A stretch of 44,645 bases of DNA from Akkermansia muciniphila (GCA_945867235.1 CAMBHS010000004.1:1-44645); one strand, 5' to 3'. Positions 19,401-27,038 are shown, counted from the stretch's first letter. Notes: generated from the sequence alone by a model not told the origin. Translations and numbers: made by a program.

Positions 19401-19944
19401 GATTGTGGCCGAGATCAACCAGGCACCGATTTTAAGTGGGATTTCTGATCAAACGATAGTTGCAGGAACTGTATCGAATACAAAAGCCGTTGGAACAGAC
19501 TCTGATTTCCCAACAAACCTTCTCTTATATTCGCTTGATCTGGGATCACCTTCCTACGCCACAATTGATCCCGTAACAGGAATCTTCATCCTGGCTCCCG
19601 GAGGCAATACACCGGTGGCGACAAATGAAATCACGATACGCGTTACCGACAACGGAATCCCTCCGCTGTCAGACAGAAAAACTATTCGAGTGGTCATCAC
19701 GGGCACAACGGAAAAACCTGTGCGCATCAGTGAGATTACGTTTGATCCATCCAGTCAAAAAGTGAAGTTCAGCTGGAATTCTATCGTTGGGAAAAAATAC
19801 AAAGTCACCGTGAATCCTACGGTCAATGATACCAGCGCTTGGGTGAATGTTGCCGAATTGATTGCAGTGGGTGGAACCTCGAGTTACGAAATAAACGTGA
19901 ATTCAGAGGTGCAACGATTCTACCGAATCGAGTTGGCACCCTAA
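10438..19944 (+). CDS. Giant exported protein with PA14, Ig-like, lamin-tail, CotH-like and repeated putative-Ig domains
   Basis: The 3168-aa protein begins with a signal peptide (about 1-25). Approximate order: PA14 (28-195), Ig-like (197-278), SbsA-like Ig (280-377), a DUF1349/concanavalin-like module (378-560), three lamin-tail domains (575-740, 741-868, 875-1035; e.g. 'MINEFLAH', 'VINELMYDP'), a carbohydrate-binding-like module (1041-1180), a CotH kinase-like domain (1320-1690) with 'GNWDAW' and 'WKLVPWDIDFTLG', three more lamin-tail domains (1788-2260), five putative-Ig/cadherin-like repeats (2268-2750; each with a 'TYSL/FSL...G' and 'WTPT-x-AQGP' core), a second binding-like module (2751-2894), two more repeats (2898-3088) and a beta-rich C-terminal domain. 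No LPXTG or PEP-CTERM anchor is seen. It is probably a secreted or surface glycan- or matrix-binding protein; CotH kinases phosphorylate proteins, but the substrate here is unknown. Its stop lies 1 bp from the convergent ribF stop. Confidence 0.85.
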   Translation: MLDCSKRWFSYLAATFLLIPCWMQAQEHGILREVFSGIGGGGVGDLTNSPAFPSSPTTTSIVVTGFEAPTNVEDNYGQRMRGYITPPVTGKYTFWIASDDGSSLYLSTDSDPVNCRLISWVSGWTSSREWTREGNQQSAPITLTAGDNYYIEALQKEGGGGDNLAVRWLRPDGKDEGPIPNEYLLPFGTSFTPPLIVEQPTNTTVVEGQNASFTVKVKNLDSLAYTWSRGGVVIPGAKSRTYTFGPVTLDDNNATFSVSMTNRLGAANSVTAKLTVTPDVTAPVLLSGVNLGASGLELVFSESLSAASLAKLSNFQISGEVAVIAATFGADTKTVVLTTTPMVFGSSYTITVAGLQDRARTPNTMSSPGSLTLLILEFVSQTIGAPITGMIERVATGAYNVSGAGSDIGGGTDQFQFAWAKRTNNFDLQVRVDRVTMTDPFVQAGLMARVGLEGNAAFAGIFGASPQVGSFFESRASLAGTAITTAPVGGFPVNYPQTWLRLRRVGSVFTGFGSLDGKTWVQLGTATITSPTVMYVGLAVTSGKPQQVAIAQLRDYGSTVSTLVGTYTPRGEPIGPSNRRTGLIFSEIMYHPKNPVGILNRLEYIEIYNADSIFEDLGGSTLSGGISYTFPPLFRLEAGECVVIAADPAAIRSVYSITNVVGPFTGSLNASGDTLVFSDTQGAIKLEMTYSPRSPWPIAADGTGHSLTLNRPSYGENDPRAWGLSARVGGSPGVADVLLNTAPNTVMINEFLAHTDDPVFDFIELYNRSTTAVDLSGWFLTDTTRSNLFTIPAGTVLNGRAFISWDQNQLGFSLSAAGERIYLISADGLQVLDAIEFGGQENGVASGRSPDGSDTIRRLTSPTPKVANAAWKVETVVINELMYDPITGLEEDEYVELYNRGTTAVNLAGWRFNEGIEFDFPEGTLLAGGGYLVVAKNKTQLLKNYPQLNDSNTVGDFSGKLNNSTDRLVLTKPDAIVSTNSFGELETNTIHIAVADMVYWSDGRWGRYAGGGGSSLELIDSHSDGLRAANWADSDETKKSTWSTVTVTGVLDHGMGGYNPDRLHILLQGNAGELLVDDVEVVTGITDVMNNGGFETGAGQAATSWVFNGNHSLSGADSTGAATGLRCLHVRGQGDGDPGINSIRAVLKTGLNAGATATIRAKVRWLCGTREVLFKLRGGWLELAARIPIPSNLGTPGLVNSRAVANTGPAVYDVTHSPALPIVNQAVVVTCRVSDPDGLTTLSLRYRIEPATTLTTVTMRDDGNSGDAVAGDGTYSGTITGRAAGTSIAFKIVATDGAGIQMSTTFPGANLMPVGQPSSEAYIRWGDTIPWGNFAHYHLWNSQGSEALRANALNNTYRDATLVYGTSRVLYNVGFRDKGSPYHGGGGSFSVVNGKEEPLLGVTERVFRSTGNGGAESTGLRNQMSMWIGRQMGIPYLHSHYMQLFRNGGQVYNISQDEEFPNGDFVQSWYPSPEEGDLYKIAIWFEFNDDNSGFGGAGATLQEFRTTGNAFKLARYRFNWQTRGYQGTVNNYSNIFNLVKAVNDQTPAFAANLLNQADINEWMHVFAFNRLLGNWDAWTLGGSQNMYAYKLPGNTWKLVPWDIDFTLGDGGGVSDAIIQGDRLHDTPIFRRMIWRAYQRASKFALDPARYTEVIDARRSSLVKNNIGLTPPNVVSAYMVGRKAFIDGQVKANDVAQFSITSNAGGNYNSTTSSTTITGKAPFAVVNVEVNGIPYPATWTDQNTFSTVVPLTGSTNILTIAGVDATGATLAGTAKTITVKYSGAVQRVQDYVMINEIQYNPVATQGSFLELFNRSTSTAFDLSGCRLDGVGYTFPEGSLIQPGGYLILAKNAAAFGLAYGTTIFVHGEFPGSLDADGESLKLIKPNGNLGGTTDLLISDVRFNDNLPWATNAAGFGPSLQLIDPLRGSYRVANWAATPTNSTSLVTPGQINRGVKQTLAVFPEVWINEVLPNNVTGPLDNTGQKEPFIELYNASIGTVDLSALYLTDSYTNLTRWQFPSGTVIGAKQFLVVWVDGQPEQTTTNALHASFRLNATNASVALTRLQGIANTPAVLDYLDYNQVAPGRSFGSSPDGEPRNRRSFFNVTAAATNNAAFPEIALTINEFMAGNTNTLINPSTGKYDDWFELHNAGTNEVDLTSYTLTSILTNASQFTIPTGYVLQPGGFLLVWADKNTKANSPTNTDLHVNFKLSKSGSQIGLFAPDGQLVDSVTFGEQISNISMGRYPDGDEGSFVAFELATPRVANLLVGGNRPPALAPIPPQTIDEQNLLRFEVTGIDADLDQTLTYSLGIDAPPGMEIGAKSGLCTWTPTEAQGPGFYTVTIRVNDNGVPGRAVSQRTTVTVRESNRPPSINPSADQTIGEGTSLAFLIEGTDADLPANTLNYALEPGFPLGVTINAASGLVEWIPTENQGPGNYELTVHASDQATPPLSVSSNIKVRVNEVNTAPTIDPIPTQTVTEGNTLNFIGRATDADLPEQSILFSLDPGFPAGASVHPVTGAFLWTPRTEQVPSTTTVTLRVIDNGTPQLSSSQTFSLRAVKPNRAPVLGDLLDQTIVEGSPFVLTVSATDPDDQQGLRFSLEPSAPVGATIDETTGQISWTPTEVQGPSTNRITVRATDNGLPIKSNTQSFTVVVAEVNLSPVLNLITNLSVVVGRTLAHQAVAVDPDLPLNKLQFSLGLGSPAGLAIDANSGVLSWTPTMAQARTTNNITVRVTDDGVPAKIASRPFQIIVQPSTSWQKVVATGTSSSSSLYIYLDAKGDVYIDDLKIVAGTDPDVGVNQLQNGNFESVLSGPWNLSPNLTGSALDNTRAYSGTNSLHIVASAAGTTRASSIFQDILPILTSGATYTLSYWFLPNTSSATLTMRLSGSGISNTQSLSPPANKSPVMTPVADRTIAELTPYYFLSSAQDGDNPPQSLTFSLDAGAPVGLTIQPLTGLIQWIPTEAQGSSTNTVTIRVTDSGVPPLSSTTSFKLIVAEINQAPILSGISDQTIVAGTVSNTKAVGTDSDFPTNLLLYSLDLGSPSYATIDPVTGIFILAPGGNTPVATNEITIRVTDNGIPPLSDRKTIRVVITGTTEKPVRISEITFDPSSQKVKFSWNSIVGKKYKVTVNPTVNDTSAWVNVAELIAVGGTSSYEINVNSEVQRFYRIELAP

Positions 19945-19945
19945 A

Positions 19946-20863
19946 CTAACAACCCAAAATGCCTCTGGCACAGGCCACGTCCTGCGCGATCTGAGTTTGG
20001 AGTTCGACCAAAGATGAGAACTGTTTTTCATCCCTTAACCGTTGTATGATCGTCACCTCCATCTCCTGTCCGTAAAGATCGCCGGAGTAATCGAGAAGAT
20101 GCACTTCGACACGGTTTTCCGTGGAAGGACGGTTGAGCGTCGGGCGGGATCCGATATTCATGACGCCTTGGTGTTCCTGCACCCGGACTGCGTAAACCCC
20201 TGACGGTGGAAGAATCAACCCTGTGATATCAAGATTCGCAGTTGGAAAACCCATGCTCGTGCCAAGTTTATCTCCATGCACGACAGCGCCACAAACAGCA
20301 TAGGGGCGTCCAAGCATTTGACTTGCCGCATCGATATCCCCACAAGTAATCGCTTCACGCAGGCGGGTACTGCTAACCCGTGTCCCATCCAATGAAACGG
20401 CTGCCAGCCCATGCACCCCAAAATCAAGCTCATCTCCCAGATCCTTTAGAAGTGCTACATTGCCACTCCGTTTATGACCAAATGAGAATGTGCTACCCAC
20501 ACAAACGCTCAACAAATCTCCAATATCCTTTGACAATTCCCGAATAAAAGAATCCCCTGAAATCCGGCTGAAGGGTTCATCAAATTTGAGAAGGATAACC
20601 GCATCCAGACCGACACTGGCGATGCTACGAAGTTTTTGTGGAAGTGAATAAATGAGGCCGGGTGCACGATCCGGGGATACTATTGAGTTGGGGTGTCGAT
20701 CAAAGGTGACTGCGACTGCGATCCCTCCATGCCCGCGTGCATCTGCAATCGCTTGACGGAGCACCTGTTGGTGCCCCAGATGCACTCCATCAAAAACACC
20801 AATGGCCACAGCCACTTTACGGGAGGGATGACTCAGTTCCCGTGCGTGATGAATAATTTCCAT
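19946..20863 (-). CDS. ribF: Bifunctional riboflavin kinase/FAD synthetase
   Basis: The 305-aa length is normal for RibF. The N-terminal FAD synthetase nucleotidyltransferase domain shows 'GVFDGVHLGHQQVL' (about 22-35) and 'SSTRLREAI' (about 160-168); the C-terminal riboflavin kinase domain starts near residue 180 with 'GTSMGFPTANLD'. It converts riboflavin to FMN and then FAD in the cytoplasm. It is the last gene of the nusA operon, 11 bp after truB, the common bacterial arrangement. I see no FMN riboswitch before it. The gene ends 1 bp from the convergent giant gene, leaving no room for a separate terminator. Confidence 0.95.
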   Translation of the reverse strand: MEIIHHARELSHPSRKVAVAIGVFDGVHLGHQQVLRQAIADARGHGGIAVAVTFDRHPNSIVSPDRAPGLIYSLPQKLRSIASVGLDAVILLKFDEPFSRISGDSFIRELSKDIGDLLSVCVGSTFSFGHKRSGNVALLKDLGDELDFGVHGLAAVSLDGTRVSSTRLREAITCGDIDAASQMLGRPYAVCGAVVHGDKLGTSMGFPTANLDITGLILPPSGVYAVRVQEHQGVMNIGSRPTLNRPSTENRVEVHLLDYSGDLYGQEMEVTIIQRLRDEKQFSSLVELQTQIAQDVACARGILGC

Positions 20864-20874
20864 TCGCCGGCGTC

Positions 20875-21591
20875 CTACCCGCTCACGGAGAGATTTAAAA
20901 ATGGGATGACATGAGTCCCGAGTTCTGATTCCTGCATCGCTAGCACTTTATCCAAGGAAAGTGCCTGAGAAACATCAAACTTACCGGAAGTCACTCGACG
21001 CAGGGAGGCTAGATGGGCTCCACAACCTAGTTTTTGTCCCAGCTCATGAGCCACACTGCGGACATAGGTTCCTTTGGTGCAAGCCAAGCGAAACATTCCC
21101 AAAGGTTCATTGTAATCTAAGAACCGAAACGAATAGACATGAACAAGCCTAGGTTTTCGTTCAACTTCAATGCCCTTGCGTGCCAGCTTGTAAAGTGGGA
21201 CACCCCCGATTTTTACGGCTGAAACCATGGGTGGCACCTGCATTTGATCCCCTGTAAATGAGACCGAAGCCTCATTCAATTCGTTGAGAGTTATGGGCAT
21301 TACCGGCAGCGAACTGAGGATTTCACCGTCCGCATCGTAGCTGTCAGTGGTCTCGCCGAATTTGATCAAACCTTCGTAAACTTTATCGGAAGTCATTAGC
21401 TTTTCAGAAAGCTTGGTCGCACGCCCTAATACGATGATCAGCAAACCTGTGGCTTGGGGATCCAAGGTTCCACAGTGACCCACTTTTTCAATTCGAAAAC
21501 GACGACGAACAGCGGCCACAACGTCGTGGGAGGTCGGGCCCGAAGGCTTGTCGATCAGAAGGGCCCCATCAAGGGCATTGAACTTATGCAT
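20875..21591 (-). CDS. truB: tRNA pseudouridine(55) synthase, short form
   Basis: TruB makes pseudouridine 55 in the T-loop of tRNA. The 238-aa protein has the N-terminal 'GALLIDKPSGPTSHDVV', the catalytic 'HCGTLDPQATGLL' with the active-site Asp (about residue 42) and 'CTKGTYVRSVAHELG' (about 178-192). It is shorter than the roughly 300-residue enterobacterial protein and stops soon after the catalytic domain, so it seems to lack the C-terminal PUA-like domain; short forms are known in other bacteria. It starts 5 bp after nrnA and ends 11 bp before ribF, in the operon order usual for these genes. Confidence 0.93.
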   Translation of the reverse strand: MHKFNALDGALLIDKPSGPTSHDVVAAVRRRFRIEKVGHCGTLDPQATGLLIIVLGRATKLSEKLMTSDKVYEGLIKFGETTDSYDADGEILSSLPVMPITLNELNEASVSFTGDQMQVPPMVSAVKIGGVPLYKLARKGIEVERKPRLVHVYSFRFLDYNEPLGMFRLACTKGTYVRSVAHELGQKLGCGAHLASLRRVTSGKFDVSQALSLDKVLAMQESELGTHVIPFLNLSVSG

Positions 21592-21596
21592 GAAAA

Positions 21597-22580
21597 CTAT
21601 TTGTTACTGTCTAACGCCTGTCGAATGGCACGAATCACACGGCGTTGCGTGGCTAATGGCGTTCCCTCGATCCGAGCTCCGGCTGCGGCAGGATGTCCGC
21701 CTCCACCAAATTGACCGGCGATCACATTTACATCCACTCGATCGCTTTTGGATCTCAGGCTGATTCGTGTCAATGTTGGATCAACTTCTTCGAACACGCA
21801 CGCGACCACCACAGGGTCGATCGCCCGAATGTGATCGATCAAACCCTCGCTATCGTTGGGCTCAGAACCTGTACGCGTGTAGTCCCTTCTCTTCAGCCAA
21901 AAATAGGCGATTTGATCATCATGAACGAGTCGGAACTTGTTATACATGTGCCTGATCAAACGCACCCGGGCCAACGGGAAAGACTGGTAAACTTCGTTAC
22001 AAATCCTAGCCAGATTTGCTCCACGTTTGACCAACTCACCTGCCACATGGTAGGTGCCGGGTCGGGTGGATGGATACTGGAAGGAACCGGTATCAGTGGA
22101 AACCGCCGTGAAAAGGCAATCAGCAATCGCAGGCGTGATCGACCAATTGGCTGCTTTTAAAAGCTTGAAAATTAATTCGCCCGACGAGGGTTCTTTGGGC
22201 GAAACCCAGTTGATATCGGCATACCGGGTATTGCTGGCATGGTGATCAATGTTGATGAAAAGCTTGCGATCCCCAATTTTTTCTCCCGTCATTCCAAGAC
22301 GCTCAAAACTCGCGGCATCAGTGGCAATAACGAGATCAAATTTCCGATCCTTTTTAGGTTTTTGAACAAGCTTTTGTGGGTCAAGAAACGCCAGTTTATC
22401 TGGAACCGAATCCTGGTTCCAAATGGTGACTTCTTTTCCTTGATTGATCAAAGCGAGCCCCAACCCCAATTGGGAACCAATGCAATCGCCATCCGGACGA
22501 ACATGTCCCACCACACAAATCGATTGACTGGCATCCACCGAATCAATGATTTTATCAATAATCTTCGGATGGGGTTTCAT
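21597..22580 (-). CDS. nrnA: DHH-family nanoRNase/pAp phosphatase
   Basis: The 327-aa protein is a DHH/DHHA1 phosphoesterase of the NrnA type, which degrades 2-5-nt RNAs and often dephosphorylates 3'-phosphoadenosine 5'-phosphate. Visible motifs are 'VVGHVRPDGDCIGSQLGL' (about 20-37), the signature 'NIDHHASNTRYADINW' (about 110-125), 'AVSTDTGSFQYPST' (about 160-173) and the C-terminal DHHA1 'FGGGGHPAAAGARI' (about 293-306) that binds substrate. All metal-binding Asp and His positions look intact. It overlaps the 3' end of rbfA by 26 bp and precedes truB by 5 bp, the standard rbfA-nrnA-truB arrangement. Confidence 0.92.
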   Translation of the reverse strand: MKPHPKIIDKIIDSVDASQSICVVGHVRPDGDCIGSQLGLGLALINQGKEVTIWNQDSVPDKLAFLDPQKLVQKPKKDRKFDLVIATDAASFERLGMTGEKIGDRKLFINIDHHASNTRYADINWVSPKEPSSGELIFKLLKAANWSITPAIADCLFTAVSTDTGSFQYPSTRPGTYHVAGELVKRGANLARICNEVYQSFPLARVRLIRHMYNKFRLVHDDQIAYFWLKRRDYTRTGSEPNDSEGLIDHIRAIDPVVVACVFEEVDPTLTRISLRSKSDRVDVNVIAGQFGGGGHPAAAGARIEGTPLATQRRVIRAIRQALDSNK

Positions 22581-22932
22581 CAGTCGGATTTGATTTCTCG
22601 AGTTCAGAGATGATTCCTAGGATTTTTTCTCCCCGAGCGCCCGTGTTATCAATCATAAAACGCAACTGCGGGGTGTGTTTTAAAATGATCGTGCGACCAA
22701 CCAATCCCTGCAGGCGTTTGCGTTCCTTCGTCAGCAACTCAAGAGCACGCCTTCGCTGACCATCGTTGCCGATGACACCCACGAAAACCACCGCAGAACG
22801 CAGGTCGCTGGTCACACTAACTTCATTGACGTTAATGACCCCAGCCTCGGCAACGGGCAACTCGCGGAGGATGATTTCCCCGATGGCACGCTTGAGCAAC
22901 TCTTGCACGCGCTGAAGTCTTAGTGACAGCAT
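22555..22932 (-). CDS. rbfA: 30S ribosome-binding factor A
   Basis: RbfA is a single KH-fold protein that helps late 30S subunit maturation and cold adaptation. The 125-aa length fits. The N-terminal 'RLQRVQELLKRAIGEIILREL' type helix (about 6-26), the central 'VNEVSVTSDLRSAVVFVGVIG' region (about 34-54) and the 'LKHTPQLRFMIDNT' strand (about 83-96) match the family. It follows infB by 43 bp and overlaps nrnA by 26 bp. The C-terminal tail is short and charged. Confidence 0.92.
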   Translation of the reverse strand: MLSLRLQRVQELLKRAIGEIILRELPVAEAGVINVNEVSVTSDLRSAVVFVGVIGNDGQRRRALELLTKERKRLQGLVGRTIILKHTPQLRFMIDNTGARGEKILGIISELEKSNPTDETPSEDY

Positions 22933-22975
22933 AAAAGGAACAACTGATTGTCAATAGAACATCAAGGTTCCAATG

Positions 22976-25615
22976 TTACAGTTTTTGTGTGACCTTTTCG
23001 AGGTTGTAGCATTCGATGGTATCTCCGATTTGGAACTCATTGTAACCATCCAGTCGGATACCGCACTCCATACCGACTCGCACTTCGTTGACCTCGTCTT
23101 GGAAACGGCGCAACGACAAAGAAAGTCCCTCGTAGATCAAGTTTTTGCGACGCTGAACTCGCATCTTTCCTTTGACAATGCGACCCATGGAAACAAAACA
23201 ACCTGCCACGTTGCCACCCTTGGAAAGTTCGAAAATTTGGCGAACTTCGGCAGAACCAATCACTACTTCTTTGAGAAGAGGATCGAGTAGTCCTGCCATG
23301 GCTTCTTTGACTTGATCGATCAACTCGTAAATGATCGCGTATAATTTGATCTGCACGCCTTCACGTTTAGCGAGATCAGAAACCCCATTGTCAATGCGGG
23401 TATGAAATCCGAGGATAATTCCCTTTGAGGCAGCCGCCAAAGATACATCCGAAGCCGTGATTGTTCCCACTGCGCTGTGAATGACTTTTAGGCTGACTTT
23501 ATTAGAATCGATCTTTTCAAGAGCTTCAACAATAGCCTCGACTGAACCCTGAGTATCACCCTTGATGATGACGCCCAAGACCTTCGCACTTTCCGACGCG
23601 AGTGTGGAAAACAATGTCTCCAAAGAAACTGCGGGGCGTCGTTCGATATCCAAGTTGCGTTGAGCGACAGCCCGATCTTGGGCAATCTGCCGAGCCGATT
23701 TCTCATTCTCCATCACGGCGAATTCGATTCCGGCTTCAGGCACACCATTTAATCCTAACAACTTCACCGCGACGGAAGGGCCTGCTTCCTTGAGCCGCTT
23801 GCCATCCTCGTCGATCAGGGCACGAACTTTTCCGTGGAATGGTCCGCAAATAACAATTTCTCCTACCTTTAGCGTTCCTTTTCGGACGAGCACGGTCGCA
23901 GTCGGTCCCCCAGGTTCCAAACCGGATTCTATCACGTTGCCTTTGGCGGGACGCTTAGGATTCGCTTTAAGTTCGAGTATTTCCGCCTGCAGCACAATCA
24001 TCTCGAGGAGCTTGTCCACTCCGACTTTCGTTAGCGCAGATACGTCGACAAATATTGTTTCACCGCCCCACTCCTCGCAAACCAAACCCTTGTCTTGTAA
24101 TTGTTGGCGAACCTTCATGAGGTTTGCACTGGGATGATCAATTTTATTTACAGCGACAATGATCGGCACCTTGGCGGCCTGCGCATGGCTTAACGCCTCT
24201 AATGTTTGCGGCATGACCCCGTCATTCGCGGCCACAACCAGAATGACAACATCCGTGACATTGGCACCACGAGCGCGCATCGAGCTAAATGCAGCATGAC
24301 CCGGAGTATCGAGAAACGTAATCTGCTGGAGTTCTTTTTTTCGTTCCGGATGGGGAATTGAAATGGTGTATGCACCAATGTGCTGGGTGATCCCGCCTGC
24401 TTCACCGGCTGCAACATCGGCTTTGCGAATCACATCGAGCAATGTGGTTTTACCATGATCCACGTGACCCATGATGGTTACCACGGGGGCACGCGGCCTC
24501 AAATCTTCTGGTTTATCATCTGGGTCAACTTCAATCGGAGTGATAGGACCATGAACAGTGCCACCACCGCGGTCGCGTTTTTCAACCTCAAACCGGAAAC
24601 CGTATTTCGCTGCGAGCCGCTGCGCAACCGTCTCATCGATGGATTGATTGACATTGGCGAAAACCCCCAACTCCATCAGGTCAGCAATAACTTGGAATGG
24701 CTTTCGAGCCAATTTCTCTGCAAGATCCCGGACAATGACGGGAGGTTTGAGAGAGATGAGTTTACCAGTTGTTGGTATCGCAAATTTTGGCGAACTTGGA
24801 CTTGCAGGTCGAGCGGACTCTTGGCGAAATCCTTGTTGCGGTGGCTGGCTGGGACGTTGTCCGGGTGCTGGCCGAGCTCCGCCCTGAAATTGACCTGGAC
24901 CCGGACGTGCTCCTTGGGCTCCGCCACGAAAACCAGTGTTTTGTCCCATCCCTCGGTTACCATTTCGGTTTGGTGCCGCAGTATTGGGATGTTGACCGGG
25001 ACGTGGTTCTACTTTTGAAAGCCCTGGTTTTTCACCTGGCTTTGAGCTCGATTTTGGAACTGGCTTGGTAGGAAGAACAATAAAACCCACCTTGTCCCCT
25101 AATTGGGGCTTGGGCGGAACGATTGGAACTTCAACCTTGGGGGCTTCGACAACGGGCGAAATAATTTCAGGCAACACTTCGACGGGCAAAAGTTTTACCT
25201 CCTCTACTATTACCGGGACAACCATCTCAACAACAATCGGAACGGGAGTTGGAGTGGGAATCGGGACTTTTACCAAAGGGATTATCGCCGCCTTTTTGTC
25301 GGAAATAGATTCAATTTGTGGTGGCTCTGGGGTCGGCTCAGTCACGATCACCACCGGAGGAACTTCGACTATGGCTTCCTGCTTACTGGGACTAATGATA
25401 ACCTGAACGGGCTCTTTCGGTATGGCCGCTGGTTCTTCAACAGCAATGCCAATCTTTTTACCCCCTAATTGTTCTTCCAGATATTCTGCGGTTATCTTGT
25501 CCAATGAACTGGAAGAAGTCTTGGCGTTGGCAATGCCGAGTGCCTTGGCTTTAGAAATAACATCCTTATTTTCTATTCCGAGTCTCTTGGCTATTTCGTG
25601 AATACGAACGGGCAT
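22976..25615 (-). CDS. infB: Translation initiation factor IF-2
   Basis: IF-2 is the GTPase that brings initiator fMet-tRNA to the ribosome and promotes subunit joining. The 879-aa protein has an N-terminal IF2_N domain (about 1-52, '[18 protein letters not shown]'), a long Pro/Val/Gly-rich linker (about 60-285), a second IF2_N-like segment (about 290-345), the G domain with '[11 protein letters not shown]' (about 383), 'DTPGHAAF' (about 438) and 'NKID' (about 490), then domain II and the fMet-tRNA-binding C-terminal domain. The linker composition ([16 protein letters not shown] repeats) is low complexity and typical. It follows nusA by 95 bp and precedes rbfA, the conserved order. Confidence 0.96.
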   Translation of the reverse strand: MPVRIHEIAKRLGIENKDVISKAKALGIANAKTSSSSLDKITAEYLEEQLGGKKIGIAVEEPAAIPKEPVQVIISPSKQEAIVEVPPVVIVTEPTPEPPQIESISDKKAAIIPLVKVPIPTPTPVPIVVEMVVPVIVEEVKLLPVEVLPEIISPVVEAPKVEVPIVPPKPQLGDKVGFIVLPTKPVPKSSSKPGEKPGLSKVEPRPGQHPNTAAPNRNGNRGMGQNTGFRGGAQGARPGPGQFQGGARPAPGQRPSQPPQQGFRQESARPASPSSPKFAIPTTGKLISLKPPVIVRDLAEKLARKPFQVIADLMELGVFANVNQSIDETVAQRLAAKYGFRFEVEKRDRGGGTVHGPITPIEVDPDDKPEDLRPRAPVVTIMGHVDHGKTTLLDVIRKADVAAGEAGGITQHIGAYTISIPHPERKKELQQITFLDTPGHAAFSSMRARGANVTDVVILVVAANDGVMPQTLEALSHAQAAKVPIIVAVNKIDHPSANLMKVRQQLQDKGLVCEEWGGETIFVDVSALTKVGVDKLLEMIVLQAEILELKANPKRPAKGNVIESGLEPGGPTATVLVRKGTLKVGEIVICGPFHGKVRALIDEDGKRLKEAGPSVAVKLLGLNGVPEAGIEFAVMENEKSARQIAQDRAVAQRNLDIERRPAVSLETLFSTLASESAKVLGVIIKGDTQGSVEAIVEALEKIDSNKVSLKVIHSAVGTITASDVSLAAASKGIILGFHTRIDNGVSDLAKREGVQIKLYAIIYELIDQVKEAMAGLLDPLLKEVVIGSAEVRQIFELSKGGNVAGCFVSMGRIVKGKMRVQRRKNLIYEGLSLSLRRFQDEVNEVRVGMECGIRLDGYNEFQIGDTIECYNLEKVTQKL

Positions 25616-25710
25616 AATTTATCTTTTGGGAATCTGACTAACCTAACTTTCAATCCTTATTCGTTTTGCTTGGGCTGGTTTTTTCCCTTTGTTTCTACGG
25701 ATAATTTCGG

Positions 25711-26979
25711 TTAAGGGCTGGGGCTATCAGTTTTACGTCGAGCCACTTCCAATTGGATGGCTTCCTTGATGGCATGGGCAGTCCCAGCCAACTCAGGAAT
25801 ATCCTCAAGGTCCGATTCTTCGACCTGCACCAAATCCTCCATGTTCAGGAACCCTTTATGTACCAGTAGATCCGCTTGTTCACGGGTAATTCCAGGAATC
25901 GACGCAAGGTTTTCCACGGCTTGAGCAACCTTTTGGTTAAATCCAATCACAGGAACATACTCGGCTTCGACATCGACATGCCAACCGGTAAGTTTGGAGG
26001 TCAGCCTTGAATTCTGGCCGCGCTTTCCAATGGCTAAGGACAACTGATCTTCACTCACTAAAATCCGCACACGTTTCCGAACTTCATCAACCTCAAAAGA
26101 CTTTAACTTGGCTGGTGCTAAAGCGTTCGTAAGGTAGGTGCGAATGTTCGCGTCCCACTTAATGATGTCCACTTTTTCATTGTTCAATTCGCGAACAATA
26201 TTCTTCACTCGATTGCCTCGTAATCCGACGCAAGCTCCGACAGGGTCAACCTTTTCATCCCGTGAATGAACCGCGAGTTTCGTACGAAACCCAGGTTCGC
26301 GGGCAATCCCTTTTACCTCGATTGTGCCGTCATTAATCTCAGAAACTTCCAATTGGAAAAGCTTGATGACGAATTCTGGCGCAGTGCGGGATAGAATAAT
26401 CTCCGGCCCATGCTGGAGGTTGTCAACTGCCCGAACATAGCATCGGATCCGTTCGCCGATTTGGTATTCCTCGGTGGGAACGCGCTCACGGCTCGGAAGC
26501 AATGCCTCGTATTTCCCCAAATCGACAGTGACATCTGAACGGTCAAAACGCCTGACGATCCCGCTGACGATATCTCCGATGCGATCCTTAAAGTCCGCAT
26601 AGATCATCATTTTTTCCGCCTTGCGGATTTGTTGCATCAATGCTTGTTTCGCGTTCTGGGAGGCAATACGCCCAAAATTTTGAGGGGTGACCTCTATCTC
26701 GATTTCATCACCAACCACGGCATCTGCTCTGACACGGCGAGCATCGAAGATCGAAATTTCATCATGTTTGGAAACAACTTTGTCTGCCACGATGAGTTTA
26801 GCGAAAGCCTTGATGTCACCACTTTTGGGATCAATGGTGCAACGGAGTTCCCGAGCTGGGCCAACCGCTTTTTTGGCTGACGCAACTAAGGCCTCTTCGA
26901 CAGCACGAAGGAGTAGGGCTTTGGTGATCCCCTTCTCACGCTCCCAGTAATCTAAGATGGCTAAAAACTCGGCGTTCAT
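25711..26979 (-). CDS. nusA: Transcription termination/antitermination protein NusA
   Basis: NusA binds RNA polymerase and modulates pausing, termination and antitermination. The 422-aa protein shows the N-terminal RNAP-binding domain (about 1-125), an S1 domain (about 135-200), tandem KH domains (about 225-345, including 'VGACVGLRGNRVKNIVRELN' and 'LAIGKRGQNSRLTSKLTG') and a helix-hairpin-helix segment at about 355-415. Length fits forms without the duplicated E. coli acidic repeats. It is the first gene of the operon; rimP, which usually lies before nusA, is not in this window. The start is the ATG at 26979 with GGGGGAG 12 bp upstream, itself in a hairpin (see 26992-27009). Confidence 0.94.
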   Translation of the reverse strand: MNAEFLAILDYWEREKGITKALLLRAVEEALVASAKKAVGPARELRCTIDPKSGDIKAFAKLIVADKVVSKHDEISIFDARRVRADAVVGDEIEIEVTPQNFGRIASQNAKQALMQQIRKAEKMMIYADFKDRIGDIVSGIVRRFDRSDVTVDLGKYEALLPSRERVPTEEYQIGERIRCYVRAVDNLQHGPEIILSRTAPEFVIKLFQLEVSEINDGTIEVKGIAREPGFRTKLAVHSRDEKVDPVGACVGLRGNRVKNIVRELNNEKVDIIKWDANIRTYLTNALAPAKLKSFEVDEVRKRVRILVSEDQLSLAIGKRGQNSRLTSKLTGWHVDVEAEYVPVIGFNQKVAQAVENLASIPGITREQADLLVHKGFLNMEDLVQVEESDLEDIPELAGTAHAIKEAIQLEVARRKTDSPSP

Positions 26980-26991
26980 AATGTTCCGGAA

Positions 26992-27009
26992 CTCCCCCTA
27001 CATCAGGGG
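26992..27009 (-). promoter_or_regulatory. Hairpin covering the nusA Shine-Dalgarno
   Basis: In the minus-strand transcript, CCCCT (from 27005-27009) can pair with AGGGG (from 26995-26999) across a 5-nt loop. The second arm is part of GGGGGAG, the only Shine-Dalgarno-like run before the nusA ATG. The hairpin directly follows the T-run of a terminator-like structure (27010-27038). It could limit translation initiation; this is inferred from sequence only. Confidence 0.35.
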
Positions 27010-27038
27010 AAAAAAAAAGCCGACAGAAACTCTCCGGC
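27010..27038 (-). terminator. Rho-independent terminator or attenuator in the nusA leader
   Basis: On the minus strand, an imperfect stem (GCCG pairing CGGC, plus AGA pairing TCT, loop GTT) is followed by nine T residues (27010-27018). It ends about 30 nt before the nusA start codon and no minus-strand gene is visible upstream that it would serve, so it may act as a leader attenuator for the operon. Confidence 0.55.

Noticed and set aside
20864-20874. FMN riboswitch before ribF
   Set aside because: Only 11 bp separate truB and ribF, and no RFN-like conserved elements occur.
24380-25468. Plus-strand frames over infB (up to 212 codons)
   Set aside because: They are opposite the low-complexity Pro/Val-rich linker and G domain of IF-2, whose coding sense is certain.
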